A stretch of DNA of 64,000 nt from Pseudoips prasinana (GCA_951640165.1 OX621249.1:7739001-7803000); one strand, 5' to 3'. Positions 20,061-30,940 are shown, numbered from the stretch's first letter. Notes: generated from the sequence alone by a model not told the origin. Numbers and translations: made by a program.

Positions 20061-21473
20061 ATTAACAGCTATCATTGGATTCAGAAGGTTCTGAAACTGA
20101 TATGCCTTCATTATCATTTTTAAATTAGACGTATATAACGTTATTTATTTCCATATGTAACACATAATTATATGTAAAAAGAAACCAATTTAATATTCTT
20201 AATTCCCTTATCCCTTTCCTATCGACTAAATCTGATCATCTTTTATATTGGACACGTGTAACATTCATACGTTATCACTTAATCAAAAGCCTTTGCTGAC
20301 GCAACCCTACGCAGGCTTCAATCAAAAAAGGCTAATAGAGACCCAATCAACCAATAATACAGTTCACACAAATGATACAGTAACGCAAGTAGGACGCAGC
20401 GTGTGGGGAAGAATATTTTGTTGAAAGCATCTATATACCACTAATTCACATCTGGTGTTATGGTTTTATTAAATAAATTATAATTATTAAGAGGCTAATT
20501 CTGAATGCAAATAGGTTTTCTTTTGTTCTTCATCTTAAATTCTATGAAATGCTATATCAGGCCATATGGGATCGCATGAATTGAGTTAAGTAAAAAAAAC
20601 TCAAGATAACCAGTACTGTAACAGACTAATCCTGAATGAGAATATTTCATCCTATGTGCTTAATTTTTCAAGTTTTAAGATAATAATAAATAAAGCTTTA
20701 TTAGATTTCTAATTAATGTGTGTAGATTAAGTACCCGCTTACATCTACATCTTCAATTATTTCTAATATGTTTTAGTAATTTACACCAAAAATATTCAGG
20801 TTAGTAGGTTTCTTATAGGTTTGTAGATAGGTAACCATGACAGTGATTTCAGTGCTTCGGTTTTAATTTAAGCTGTTGGTCTAGGCTGTACATATAAGGT
20901 AATTGCTGCTAAGCCATGTCAGAGGGCTGTGGGGAAACATGAACAAGTGACATGCAACATGAAGTGACAAAACATTTTAGCATCTTTGGCTAGTTATCAT
21001 ATGAAAATTATATTTAGAGCCACTTCGGACATCTGCTTAGAAGCTTTACTTCATAAATGCAGAGAACCATGAATGCCAATTGTTCAAATTCTACGTATAA
21101 TTCGTAATTGAGATACTGATAGCCTATTTACTTTGTTCTGATACCATGTGGACCTTCTCGGCTGTGAAATTGCTTGTCTTACTTAACGATTCACCTTTTA
21201 TTGCTACCCCAATTCGAACGAAATGGAACTTAAGATCTCTCAAACGTTGCTGATTCGACAAAGCTTTAGTGTCGGGTAGCAATTAATTCTTTAAGATGTT
21301 CCTTTTTTGATGTAAGGTAAACGCTTATTACCTGTTATTGAAGTAAATACATCTAGTTTCAGTGATCTAAAATACGGTACGTTAGAAACGGCAACGTCGC
21401 TATTTATTGTCATATTTTGTAAAAAATTGGAGAATCATTTAGATCACACTTACAAGATATTTATCTATACATA
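20061..21473. other. 1.4 kb without recognisable feature
   Basis: AT-rich and apparently unique. A 47-codon open stretch on the minus strand near 21130-21280 has no start or motif. Nothing called. Confidence 0.5.
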
Positions 21474-21769
21474 TAATAAAATCGTAGGAAAGTCAAAACG
21501 GTACATTGAATATTTTTAAAAAGGATACTTGGGGCGTGATCTACTATCGATATCGAATCCAAAAATATAGTTTTTAGAATTTATGACTGTTTGTCTGTAT
21601 GTATGTCCGGGCTAAACTCAAAAAGTACTGCATGGATTAACTTCAAATGAATATTACTAAGAGATCGGGTCAACATATAGGCTATATATTATCACGCTAT
21701 CACCTACGGGGGAGGAGTTGTGGTAATTTATAAAATTTAACGCGAGTAAAACCGCGGGGCACAGCTAGT
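21474..21769 (+). mobile_element. Helitron, full-length non-autonomous
   Basis: 296 bp from TCTATACATATAATAAAATC to ACCGCGGGGCACAGCTAGT. The 3' end has the hairpin GCGAGTAAAACCGC about 10 nt before CTAGT. The flanks are A on the left and T on the right with no duplication. No Rep/helicase coding. The interior matches the minus-strand copy at 39141-39622 almost throughout. Confidence 0.9.
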
Positions 21770-21964
21770 TATTAATATACATCAATCAGTCTGATATCGT
21801 CCACTGCCTGGACGAAGGACTTTACCAAAGTTTTCTAAAACGATGCCATTTGGAGGCATGCAAGTCGACGCCCGCAGCCAGGTGGTATCTAGTACACAGG
21901 TGGTAGCTCGCCAACCAGGTGTAGCCTTTAGTCGCCTTTAACTACACCCTAGGGATGGTATGCC

Positions 21965-22331
21965 TGCCTTGTTGGTCTAGCGGTAGCGTGTTCACCCGCA
22001 GAGGACGAGGTCCTGGGTTCAAATCCCAGGTCGGGCCAAAAAGTGATTTTGAGACTTTTCTGTAAAAAGAAAAAAACCTCAGAATCAGCCCGAAGTCTGG
22101 AAGTTGGCGGTATTATACCCCCGTGCCTCGGAGAGCACGTAAAGCCGTCGGTCCTGTGCCTGACCTCTTTCCGGTCGTGTCGCCTAAGCGTCCCATCGGA
22201 TCATGAGAGTGATGGAATAGAGAGTGCTCCTCTGTTTGCGTACACACTTGAGCACTATAATATGTCCCGCGCAGATGGCTAATGTCTGTTGAGGCTGGCC
22301 GCCGTGGCCGAAATTCGGCTAGGAGGACATT
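21965..22331 (+). mobile_element. SINE-D, full length
   Basis: The tRNA-like head is TTGGTCTAGCGGTAGCGTG with B box GGGTTCAAATCCC, spaced as in pol III promoters. The body includes CTGGAAGTTGGCGGTATTAT, CCGTGCCTCGGAGAGCACGT, CCCATCGGATCATGAGAGTG and CTGGCCGCCGTGGCCG, ending AGGAGGACATTA. It is the reference copy for the family in this window. Confidence 0.9.
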
Positions 22332-23170
22332 AGGGATTGTATGGATTGGCCCTTTTAATCTTTCTCTGCCGGAAACCTCACACCTAATTATTAATATTAA
22401 GTTGTTTTTTAAATCTTAGCTAGATTTGCCCACCACCACTTAAAACGTGGAAAATGAATTTGAAATTCAATATCTACTTATGGTGTACCAGGCGGGATCC
22501 TGCAACACACCTAGCTTGATAATCTAACTGAAAACATATACCCGTTACTTCTGCTACACCAAGTCTTATAAGCTTATCAAGAAGTTGACCTTATTTTCTG
22601 CATCCCGCACACTTCGCAAACTACTAATACTCGGCAAGTACAATATGTTTCGTACAGGGTGCTTTCTGCTGCAAAAGCTTTGAGCTATTGAAACCATTTA
22701 TGCCGATTGCTAGCACAACATGTCAATTTTTAACTTTTAAGACTATTTTAATACCACCAATAAATCTTTTCTATTCTATTTGATAGCAATTAGTATTTAT
22801 ATAATCACATTCGTCTTCGTTCAATATTGTGGAAGACCGCCAATAATAAAAATAACAAATGCTCATAATATAGATACTTATAAATATAAATTATCGCTTA
22901 ATTCTTTGGAAAATATAACATAAATAAATATAATAACTTTAATGATATTCACGATTAATTTAAATAGGTTATGGCATTTGAATTTTCATTTGTATTATCA
23001 CTTTAAATATTTTAAACAATGTTTAATGTAATTCATGTTTAACATCTAATTATATGTTCAGAATCGTTGTAAGATCTCACGACAAACCAAATTGGAAAGG
23101 CGATATATTTCTCAAATGATTAAACTCTAGTGAAAATCGGTTTATTTTTTAAAGCATAGCGTTTATAATT
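22332..23170. other. unassigned spacer
   Basis: 22400-22750 is of mixed composition without open frames. 22800-23170 is AT-rich. Nothing recognised. Confidence 0.5.
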
Positions 23171-23867
23171 AAAATAAATAAATAAATAAAATAAAAAAGG
23201 GTTTTATTCACGTAGACTTTAAAAAAGCGCTTGTAAATAGTCAGAACATGTTTGTAGTAATATAGCTGTATACATTATTATTTCTAGTAACATAGATATT
23301 TATGTACACACTGTATGAAAACATTTATAAAAATTATTTTATTATAGCATTGATATTAGCTAGCTCGTATCAAGTTATTGTCAAGAGATTATGTTTAATT
23401 ATCTAGTTTAAGTCTAATATTTCTACTACATATTGTCAATGGTTCTGTCTATATTAAGGTATTATTATATTATGACGGACCTTGTGTTAATAACGACGGT
23501 CGCGCTTTAATGCTACCACCGGATCCAATGCGCCCCAACTGAGAAGACCCAGCGAAACAAACTCAGTGGGTTCATCTACTACCGGTTTCAACACGACCCA
23601 GTTGAGACGGTCCGGCGAAACATACTCAAGCGGGCATGAACACGGGATTTGGTCCAATTAGAGTAAGTAATTATTTAGTTGGTAAACACAATATATGCTC
23701 GATCGGTTGTCTGAATGCTTATTATTTTAGATTATATTTAGGTATACAAAAGAAAAACTTCGAAACAATAACATTATTCATTTTGAGACAGAGTCAATAA
23801 TTTTAAATTAAGTATATGATAGCAATCATTTACAGATAGTTCACGTAACTCAACAGATCAGTCATGT
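23171..23867 (-). mobile_element. LINE-G 3' UTR and tail
   Basis: On the minus strand this follows the RT stop at 23868 and runs through GGGTCTTCTCAGTTGGGGCG, GGTGGTAGCATTAAAGCG, TAGACAGAACCATTGAC and AAAGTCTACGTGAATAAAAC to a (TTTA)n tail at the low-coordinate end (23171-23192). The same blocks at 5150, 17716, 18841, 38137 and 44380 are copies of this 3' UTR. Confidence 0.8.
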
Positions 23868-24098
23868 CTATATGGCTACAAGGTCTCCAGCGAGCAATGT
23901 GCAGGTCGGCAGTGAGAGCCAGACGTCTTTGTCATCGATGTACTCTTTAGTGGTGTAATAACCCCTAGCCATAAGTACACGTTTAATATGTGTTTTAAAA
24001 CTTGTGTCAGGCAGATCAGTAATTTGAGTAGGAAGCTTGTTATAAAACCTAATACAATTTCCTAAAAATGATTTAATAGTTTTTAGCCTAAGAGGCTT
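23868..24098 (-). pseudogene. LINE-G reverse transcriptase C-terminus, 5'-truncated
   Basis: An open frame of 76 residues without ATG ends at 23868-23870. It shows LRLKTIKSFLGN, FYNKLPTQITDLPDTSFKTH, KRVLMARGYYTTKEYIDDKD, the FYNKLP...FK...L..GYY...E pattern of jockey/CR1-like RT C-termini (recalled). A TGA directly upstream in frame (24099-24101) marks the break. Confidence 0.8.
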
Positions 24099-24289
24099 TC
24101 ATTGTTTCACGAGATAATATTGCAATCAGAGAAAAACTAACAAAGGTGAAAAAAATACTTTTAATTTAACTTTGACGGTGAATATCATTAAAACCCTCTA
24201 TTATATATGTATATGGCTTATAGCCAAGCGTTAATTTTTTTCTGAGGCTATGGTAGTGGGAATCTAGGCCATCCGTTCAAGATATCTTT
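24099..24289. other. LINE remnant or spacer
   Basis: Could be frameshifted upstream RT sequence of LINE-G. Nothing firm. Confidence 0.3.
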
Positions 24290-24655
24290 TGGCGGGTACG
24301 TCGGGTTCTCACCGACTAAAGATAACCTGTCGTGGACTTCTCTGGGTTCTTGAGGGGGAGTTTCCGAAACTTTTAAGAGAGGTAGGGCATAGCGTTCATT
24401 CGCTCAAAAAACTGGGGAAGTACCTCCACCTTATAGAAGACATTCCTTAATAATTTTAATGTTGTGTTTCCGAGTGTGTAAGGTCGCCAGAGCTCATTGG
24501 GGTGGGGGGAAGGGTCAGCAACACTTGTTTGCTGACTCTAAAAGGCCGGCAACGCACTCGCGACTCCTCTGGTGTCGCGAGTGACCATGTGCGGCGGTGA
24601 TCACTTACCATCAGGTGACCCTCTTGCTCGTTTATCGCCCTCTGATATAAAAAAC
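24290..24655 (+). repeat. repeat N
   Basis: CTGGGGAAGTACCTCCACC, AATGTTGTGTTTCCG, AAGGTCGCCAGAGCTCATTG, AAAAGGCCGGCAACGCACTC and CTTACCATCAGGTGACCCTC are ordered landmarks. The left half recurs inverted at 33695-33880. Non-coding dispersed repeat, in my recollection abundant in Lepidoptera. Confidence 0.7.
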
Positions 24656-24720
24656 GCGGGTATGCTGTGCCGATGCTCCCTTTACCGCCATGTCCCACGT
24701 CCCACACGACGTTGAACAAT
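24650..24720 (-). repeat. repeat M fragment joined to N
   Basis: On the minus strand GGGACATGGCGGTAAAGGGA and CAGCATACCCGCG match the middle of M at 49652-49953. The join with N makes a chimeric repeat. Confidence 0.6.
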
Positions 24721-25257
24721 AATTATTTGTACTGAGGTTAAATGCCTAAGTATGCGGTAAGGCCCGTCTTTAGAGGCTTGTTGAACTATATACTATTAGG
24801 TTAACCACTATATACGAATAAATACATAAATTGGGTGGGATGTATGTTAATTTGTTGACTCGGTTGTATAAAAACTAAGTCACACCGTCTGTCCAACTGT
24901 AGTCATTAGAAAACCCTCACCCAGCCATATTAAGTCTTCCACTGCTGGACAAAGTCCTCCTTAAAGAACCTCCAAAACTGCCAGTCTTGCGCTTCCCACA
25001 TCCAATATAAAATACTTATTTAGCACCCTATATAAAGAGGCGTAAGAAAAAGCGTAACTCGAGGTTACGTACTTCAACTCGACAGGAGTGTTGTTGAGCC
25101 CGCATTTTGCTAGAGGAGCAATTTCCATACTGATGTGGCGTGAAAAACGTGGAATATTTAGCATCAGAATACTTATAATGCTGGATAAGTTTAGTATACA
25201 CACTTACTTACAACTTTTGCTTAGTCTTCATATGTATAACATAAAGACTTTTTCTTA
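24721..25257. other. spacer
   Basis: 25070-25210 has opposing small ORFs without domains. Near 24930-24970 a degraded CACTGCTGGACAAAG motif recalls the RTE-1/RTE-2 end. Nothing else. Confidence 0.4.
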
Positions 25258-25500
25258 CCGTAGCCTAGTTGGTAGTGCTCCTGCCTACGAAGCTGGTGGT
25301 CCTGGGTTCGAATCCCGGTAAGTGCAAATATTGGTGTGATGAGCACGAATATTTGTTTCTGACTTATGGATGTTTTCTATGTATATAAGTATTTATCTAT
25401 CTATATAAGTATGTTTATCGTCGCCTGGTACCCATCGTACAAGCTTTGCTTAGTTTGGGGCTAGGATGATCTGTGTGACATTGTCCCTAGATATTATACT
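25258..25500 (+). mobile_element. SINE-C
   Basis: ACCGTAGCCTAGTTGGTAGT (A box) and GGGTTCGAATCCCGG (B box), then GAGCACGAATATTTGTTTCT, TATCTATCTATATAAGTATG, TTGGGGCTAGGATGATCTGT and ATTGTCCCTAGATATTAT. Complete, plus orientation. Confidence 0.9.
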
Positions 25501-25745
25501 TATAATATCTTAGTGGCTATTCTCAACGAGGACTAGCCGTATGCACGGGACATATTATTGTACATTTGTATGTACATTCCTCCTCATCAGCCGAAGAGAC
25601 AAGTTAACGGACACGACTGGAGCGAGGTGGATAGACGACGGCTTTACGTGCTATCCGAGATTCGTGGGAGAATACTTGACAGAAAAATAAACACTGTTTT
25701 CCTGACCCAGGAATAAAACCCAGGGTCTCAATACATGTGTGTACA
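25500..25745 (-). mobile_element. SINE-D, strongly diverged
   Basis: The order of blocks (complement of the 3' end near 25520-25560, ACACGACTGGAG...GACGACGGCTTTACGTGCT near 25607-25652, and ACCCAGG...CCCAGGGTCTC near 25705-25728) follows SINE-D. The A box is badly eroded. Confidence 0.5.
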
Positions 25746-26299
25746 ATACACAGTCAAGTGTTTATACTACCCCACTCATATGACCTGATTTTAATTGTTT
25801 ACCATACGCTACCGACCGACATGGCATTACTTAAACGTGGATCCCACTAAGTTTAATTTAAGCATCTGGACAAGTACATTATAATTCTACGTGCTGCTGA
25901 ACCCCAGGAGCCCTTGGGTCTTTTGAAATGAATCCACTCCATTTGAGACCCTCTGCTAAATATGCCAAAACACCCGCAAAAAGAATCTAACGGGACCTAA
26001 AGTGCCTAAAAAGTCTACTTAGATTCCGCAGTGGCAGATGTGTGTCAGGATAGTTTACTTATAAGTCAGTTATGAGCAACGTATTCTTATATCCCCCTTT
26101 TTAAAAGCCTCCATAAGCTACTCCAATCGCTTACCATCAAGCCGACCCATTGCTTCTATGCTAATATGATTGTACAAAAGATATAATCATAAATTGTATA
26201 GTTTTAGTTCTGCATCTACTCTTATTGATTATCTAGTTTAATTACGCAACAGTGCGGTGCAATATGGTACAGTCAACGACAGGTCAGAAAATACACTCG
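25746..26299. other. unassigned spacer
   Basis: Nothing recognised. Confidence 0.5.
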
Positions 26300-26522
26300 T
26301 GCTATAAAAACCTTGTACTATCTTCTCGTCCCAAATAAGTCTCTCTTCTTAAGTCGAAAGTCGTGATGACTTACGGAACAGAGACGTGGTCGCTCGTTAT
26401 AGGCCTTATCATGCGGCTCAAGGTCACCCGAAGATAAATAGAAAAGTCTATATTTGGAGTTCCTCTCTCCCCTTTGTCCAGCGGTGGGCGTCTTTCGGCT
26501 GATATGATGATGATGATGATAT
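26300..26522 (+). pseudogene. RTE-1 RT fragment with internal deletion
   Basis: The plus frame gives VVMTYGTETWSLVIGLIMRL and KVTRR*IEKSIFGVPLS, the region after the RT palm in RTE-type ORF2. It is then joined directly to the terminal RWASFG* and a GATGATGATGAT tail. The ~90 residues between are deleted; at least one stop is in frame. Inactive. Confidence 0.75.
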
Positions 26523-26579
26523 AAACCTCTCGGCATTTCTGACAGCCAAATAATATGCCCTCCCATTTTTGGGAAAGCT

Positions 26580-26800
26580 TGTCTTGGGCATAATCGCCAG
26601 ACACAGACGCAGACGTTTACAGACAGGTGCTGTTCTCTGTATTCTGGTAGCTATGTCCTCAGCAAGACCAGCAATTGTGGAGATCTTTAGGTAGGCCTTT
26701 GTCCATCAGTGGGCGTCTTTCGGCTGATATGATGATGATGATGTCCTCAGGACGGCTTCTACGCCCCCACGGGATGAGATTTTTACCGCCGTCACTACCA
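26580..26800 (-). pseudogene. RTE-2 tail, diverged, split by RTE-1
   Basis: 26580-26662 and 26751-26800 align to the RTE-2 tail (TTCTCTG...CTGGTAG, then GACGGCTTCTACGCCCCCACG). The break coincides with the target duplication of the RTE-1 insertion at 26663-26740. Confidence 0.65.
26653..26750 (+). mobile_element. RTE-1 78-bp insertion with 10-bp target duplication
   Basis: ATGTCCTCAG flanks the insert exactly (26653-26662 and 26741-26750). The insert is the last 78 bp of RTE-1: CAATTGTGGAGATCTTTAGG, TTTGTCCATCAGTGGGCGTC, GGCTGATATGATGATGATG. Confidence 0.9.
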
Positions 26801-26888
26801 GCAGCTCGAATAATAGTGTCCCTGGTTGAATTTTTTCCACAGTGGTTAATCTCGATGGAGACCGGCCAACTTCACAGGAAATAATGAT

Positions 26889-27123
26889 AGTGCAGGAGTA
26901 TTTTTAACACACTCTTTATTTCTTTACTCTAAAGGGTTAAGTATCCCTTACGGCTTCAAAACTAAAGTAGTAGTTTTAATTGTTGTTCGAGGCATACGAC
27001 CAACTTTAAGACTTCGGAATGCCACTATTCGTTTTTTCACTACAAAAGTCCTAATAACACTTTTTGGGTCGACCCAAGACGTGTCAGTCTCTACCGTTAA
27101 ACACGCTACCGACAGACCAAAGA
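26889..27123 (-). mobile_element. SINE-D, strongly diverged
   Basis: TACCGTTAAACACGCTACCG and ACAGACCAAAGAAGC are the complement of an eroded head. The AGTATTTTTAACACACTC block sits where the family body ends. Promoter boxes are degraded. Confidence 0.5.
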
Positions 27124-27944
27124 AGCTTTATTACGTAAGATCATAAGGTATAAAAATATATCCACTGATGTGTCGTCGACTGTACCACAAGCAATTAAGT
27201 AAAGTACTTTGTACAATTGAGTTGTATGCGTGAGGTACACTGGCACACAGTAAGTATTCAGTGTTAATTTCTTAACCGTGTTCAATTTACCTGAGTGGTC
27301 CATGTAGTAAAATTAAAGCGTTTATTGGATAAATACTTATGAGGCTCTGTGACCTTTGACCTTGAAAAACCTTTTGCTGAACTGAATTAAATTTAGAGGT
27401 CATGCAGTGAAAACTTTCTAAGCTAAGAGTAAATGTCAAGTTAAAAAGCAGCCGAAATTAATATCAGAAGCTATGCAGGAGTAAGAGGTATCGATTAGAA
27501 ATTGTATGTAAAGAGTAATGTAAAGAGTATATCTTTACCAAAAAAAAAAACGAGCGCCTTCCAGTCATAGGCTTTGGATAGTATTAATATTTTTATGATA
27601 TATGAATGAGAATATAGGTTCTAACACTTAAACCCGGGAATCGGAGTTCTATTCAACGTAAACAGTGAGCAATGTTAAAATTAAGATTTTTATGAGTATT
27701 ATTTAATTAAGACTACGAATATTATATAATATTGCGAATAAAAAAATGGTCTCCCTTTGTAGCTATTACGGCATGCTTTCCATCAGGCTATTGATGGAAT
27801 CTTGTAAAATGTGTTCTCACTCAGCCGAGTGGATGTAGGTAAAAATATATCGTAGTTTAATGACGATGATAGGTGTAGTTTTGCATAAAGCAGGCTTTAT
27901 AGGTCAGGACCTTGAGTTTTTCGCATCAAGCGGCATTCCGCTAG
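27124..27944. other. unassigned spacer
   Basis: AT-rich; an A-run at 27540-27550. Nothing recognised. Confidence 0.5.
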
Positions 27945-28135
27945 CCTTGCAAATTCGTAGATAAATTAAATATTTATTTTATTTTGTTTTTTAGTTGTTA
28001 TAGCGGCAACAGAAATACATCATCTGTGAAAATTTCAACTGTCTAACTATCACAGTTCATGAGATACAGACGGACAGACAGACAGTAATAGTAAGTAATA
28101 GGGAACCATTTTACCCTTTGGCTACGGAACCCTAA
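27945..28135 (+). repeat. repeat P 3' part
   Basis: GGCAACAGAAATACATCATC, AACTGTCTAACTATCACAG, CATGAGATACAGACGGACAG and GGCTACGGAACCCTAAAAG match the other P copies. 5' part absent. Confidence 0.75.
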
Positions 28136-28510
28136 AAGAAGCTTTATGTAAAGCAATTTAATATCAATACCTACCATTCCTAGTACATTTAGGAAAATAA
28201 TTAATTTTAACTCAATATTTTCTTAGGCAAAGACCCTTCGGGGCATTATTATCTCTCGGGCTTCCACCACAGGCTTTGAATTAAAATGAAATGATTGGAC
28301 AGATCCATTCGGAAATACTGTGAAGTGCAATTACACAGCACAGACTCAAAGCAACTTTGATTAAGTTTCACTGAGAGCAGAAAATATTTTAATTTGTGTA
28401 CACTCATATTTTCCGGAACATCCTCCGCTTCTTAATGAGAAATGAGCTGTATTTTTTTAACTTCTAGCTTGCAAAGGAAAGTCATCTTGTTATAGAAAAC
28501 TTACTTAAAT
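28136..28510. other. unassigned spacer
   Basis: Nothing recognised. Confidence 0.5.
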
Positions 28511-28565
28511 ACTAGCTTTTGCCCGCAACTTCGTCCGAGTGGTAGTTTAAATCAGACATCGAAAA
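28511..28565 (-). mobile_element. CTAGT-ended element terminus
   Basis: ACTAGCTTTTGCCCGCAACT followed by TCGTCCGAGTGG is the complement of an end resembling the Helitron family but with a different hairpin region. The rest of the element is not recognisable, so Helitron assignment is tentative. Confidence 0.45.
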
Positions 28566-28585
28566 AGTTAAAACGAATAAATCAA

Positions 28586-28683
28586 GATCATATTTATAAA
28601 AGAGGAAACTGACTGGCTGGCTGTTTGATTTTCTGATCATATTTATAAAAGAGGAAACTGACTGGCTGGCTGTTTGATTTTCT
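28586..28683. repeat. perfect 49-bp tandem duplication
   Basis: 28586-28634 and 28635-28683 are identical (unit begins GATCATATTTATAAAAGAGG), followed by GATCA of a third start. Identity indicates a recent slippage or unequal-exchange event. Confidence 0.95.
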
Positions 28684-28737
28684 GATCAACGTTAGTTTTA
28701 TAATTTGATTTTTTGGTTTAGTATTTAAAAAAAAGGC

Positions 28738-28998
28738 CAAGTGCGAGTCGGACTCGCGCACGAAGGCTTACGTACCATTATCTATAAAAATTCACGTTTG
28801 TCGTATGGGAGCCCCCTTAAATAATTATTTTGTGTTTTTAATATTTGTTGTTATTGCGGCAACAGAAATACATCATCTGTGAAAATGTCAACTGTCTAAC
28901 TATCACGGTTCATGAGATATAGCCTGGTGACAGACGGACAGACAGCGCAGTCTTAGTGATAGGGTCTCATTTTACCCTTTGGGTACTGAACCCTAAAA
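28738..28998 (+). repeat. repeat P, short complete form
   Basis: It starts GGCCAAGTGCGAGTCGGACT, with the self-complementary GCGAGTCGGACTCGC, and ends GGGTACTGAACCCTAAAAAT. The middle carries the ACAGAAATACATCATCTGTG palindrome-like block. About 260 bp, no coding. Confidence 0.8.
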
Positions 28999-29699
28999 AT
29001 GATAAAAAGGTGTTTAATTAAATCGTATTTCAATCGTAATTATATCGTAATCGTAATTATATCGTAATAATTGTCAAGTTTAAAGTTGGCCAGACCAAGA
29101 AAACACGTTGTTTGACTCCATACTCTGCGACCCCTTTTCACCCCCTTGGTTCATGGTTCTAAAGCCAGCGGTTTCAGCTGTTTGTTGATCGATCAGTCAG
29201 TTTCTGCTTTTATGTATATAGATTGTTTGTTAATTTAATTGACAAAGCTTTTCCTAGACCAGTTTATAGCACCAGTTTATAGTTTATAGCTTATACTTAC
29301 GGCTTTGCTCGCGCAAACTGTTCACGAGGTACATCAGTTTTCTGAATAAAAAGTACCCTATATCCTCTTCTATACTTCTGACAACGTATGTGCAAAATTT
29401 CATGATTATCAATTTAGTAGTTATGGCGTGAAAAATATTATAATTTTAGCTATTAAACTGTTCAGTATTCACTTGGAGTTACTAAGTAGGCCATTTAAAT
29501 GCCTCGGATAGGGCGTTGGTAAGGGCGTCACCACTACGACTGACCTCTTTCCGACCTTGTCTGCGCCTGTCTTATCGATTTTTTATACAACTAACTTGAC
29601 AAACAACACACGGTATACCTGACATGATCACCGCAGAAGCAGATGATTGTAATAACACGTTGCTGAGCAGTTCCCAGTTAACTTGATCAGCTCTAAAAC
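28999..29699. other. spacer with an eroded element
   Basis: 29284-29440 (ACGGCTTTGCTCGCGCAAAC ... AATTTCATGATTATCAATTT) resembles interior sequence of a CTAGT-ended element but lacks clear ends. The rest is unassigned. Confidence 0.4.
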
Positions 29700-29846
29700 C
29701 TGACTTATACAAAGTTTAGTAGTGTGTGATCCTGACGCTAAGCCAAAGGTTGTGGATTCGATACCCATCCAGTACAAATATTTGTGTGATTACCACGAAT
29801 ATTTATTCTGTGCTTGGGTGTAATTTATCTCTAATATTTAGAAAAA
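29700..29846 (+). mobile_element. SINE head and body, diverged
   Basis: GTGTGATCCTGACGCTAAGC and GTGGATTCGATACCC mark an eroded pol III promoter. CAGTACAAATATTTGTGTGA and GGGTGTAATTTATCT are body words shared with SINE-A/B. It is cut where an inverted SINE begins. Confidence 0.55.
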
Positions 29847-29847
29847 T

Positions 29848-29930
29848 ATCACAAATATCTGTCCTGGGTGGAAATCGAACCTACGATCAGAGCAAGGCAA
29901 GCATTTGCCAACCACGCCACAGGCCCGTAG
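29848..29930 (-). mobile_element. SINE-B head, inverted against preceding SINE
   Basis: On the minus strand GGCCTGTGGCGTGGTTGGCA and TAGGTTCGATTTCC are A and B boxes, followed by the CAGGACAGATATTTGTG body start, where it stops. It faces the preceding SINE body to body. Confidence 0.7.
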
Positions 29931-30595
29931 CCTTGTTATGTTCTTTATCCCAGAGATATCAGTCGTCTGGTCGGGCTTTGCTTCCGAAGGATTCGTGTTC
30001 GATTGCCGCACCGGAACTTGTCTATAAGCAAACATTTGTTTCGCAGTCTAACTATCGCTAACAACTGATTGAGAGTCCCGCGGAGAATACATTAACCGTT
30101 GTTTCATAAAAAAAATATATGACAGTTGTAACAGGTTATAAAAAGCCAAATAAAATTTGTCTCTTGGTCTAGCTATCTTGGTTAACGCATCCCTATAAAT
30201 TTCTCTTAAGTACCTATAAATTAGATTGAATTCCGACCACAACAGCAATGGGAAAGGGAAAGAAAAAACATACAGACAGACAGTATACTTATAATATAAG
30301 CAGGGTCTTCTTATAATAAAATAAGAAACTGTCTGTGAGAAAGGTAGAGATTCTTTCTTGCAGACTTTTTGGGATAATTGAGTATAGCCGTTGATTTAGT
30401 TGGGACCTTTTATGACATCACAAAGTTCTATGATCCCGTATACGGTCAGCAAATTCTCCCGCCCTTTTTTTTTCCTTATCTCTAGGTTTGTTAAGTACAG
30501 TCGAAGCCTGAGATTAAGAGACGTTTGTGTTAATGATTTTAACCAACTTAAGAAAGGAGGACAATTCATCAAATTGGCTGTATATCTTTTAAGGA
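29931..30595. other. spacer with another tRNA-like motif
   Basis: 29968-30020 (ATCAGTCGTCTGGTCGGGC then TTCGTGTTCGATTGCC) resembles a further SINE head on the plus strand. 30396-30680 has opposing ORFs without domains. Nothing else. Confidence 0.35.
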
Positions 30596-30599
30596 CACA

Positions 30600-30940
30600 T
30601 ATTTTAAAAAAAGCGCTCGCATTATGGACATGCAGCCCTTCTCTTGTGGGGACTTTACAAACATCGTTGATGGACAAATCACGCTCAAACTCAGATCAAC
30701 TACTTATGGGTCACACAAATAGTTGTGATGTGAGTAGTAGTTTAGTGATCAACTTAAAGAAAAATCACAAGTGAACAGTTATAAAGAAGTAAAAGATATG
30801 GCTCTACAACGGGATACATGGAGAATGCTACACAGACAAGCACTTAAATTTTGGACGGATGGCCATATTTGCACCGAGCGGGTTTGAACCCGGAACACGA
30901 AGTTGTGGCGACTGTCTTAACCACTGCGCCACACGTGCAG
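30600..30940 (-). mobile_element. SINE-A split by about 135 bp of other sequence
   Basis: The body/tail half (30600-30725) and the head half (30865-30940, minus-strand ACGTGTGGCGCAGTGGTTAA and GGGTTCAAACCC) belong to one family order. The interposed 30726-30864 includes a short LINE-like frame (MALQRDTWRMLHRQ). No target duplication was identified. Confidence 0.6.

Noticed and set aside
30396..30774. Opposing ORFs of 93 and 124 codons
   Set aside because: The plus ORF ends in inverted SINE-A sequence and neither strand shows a domain or splice context.
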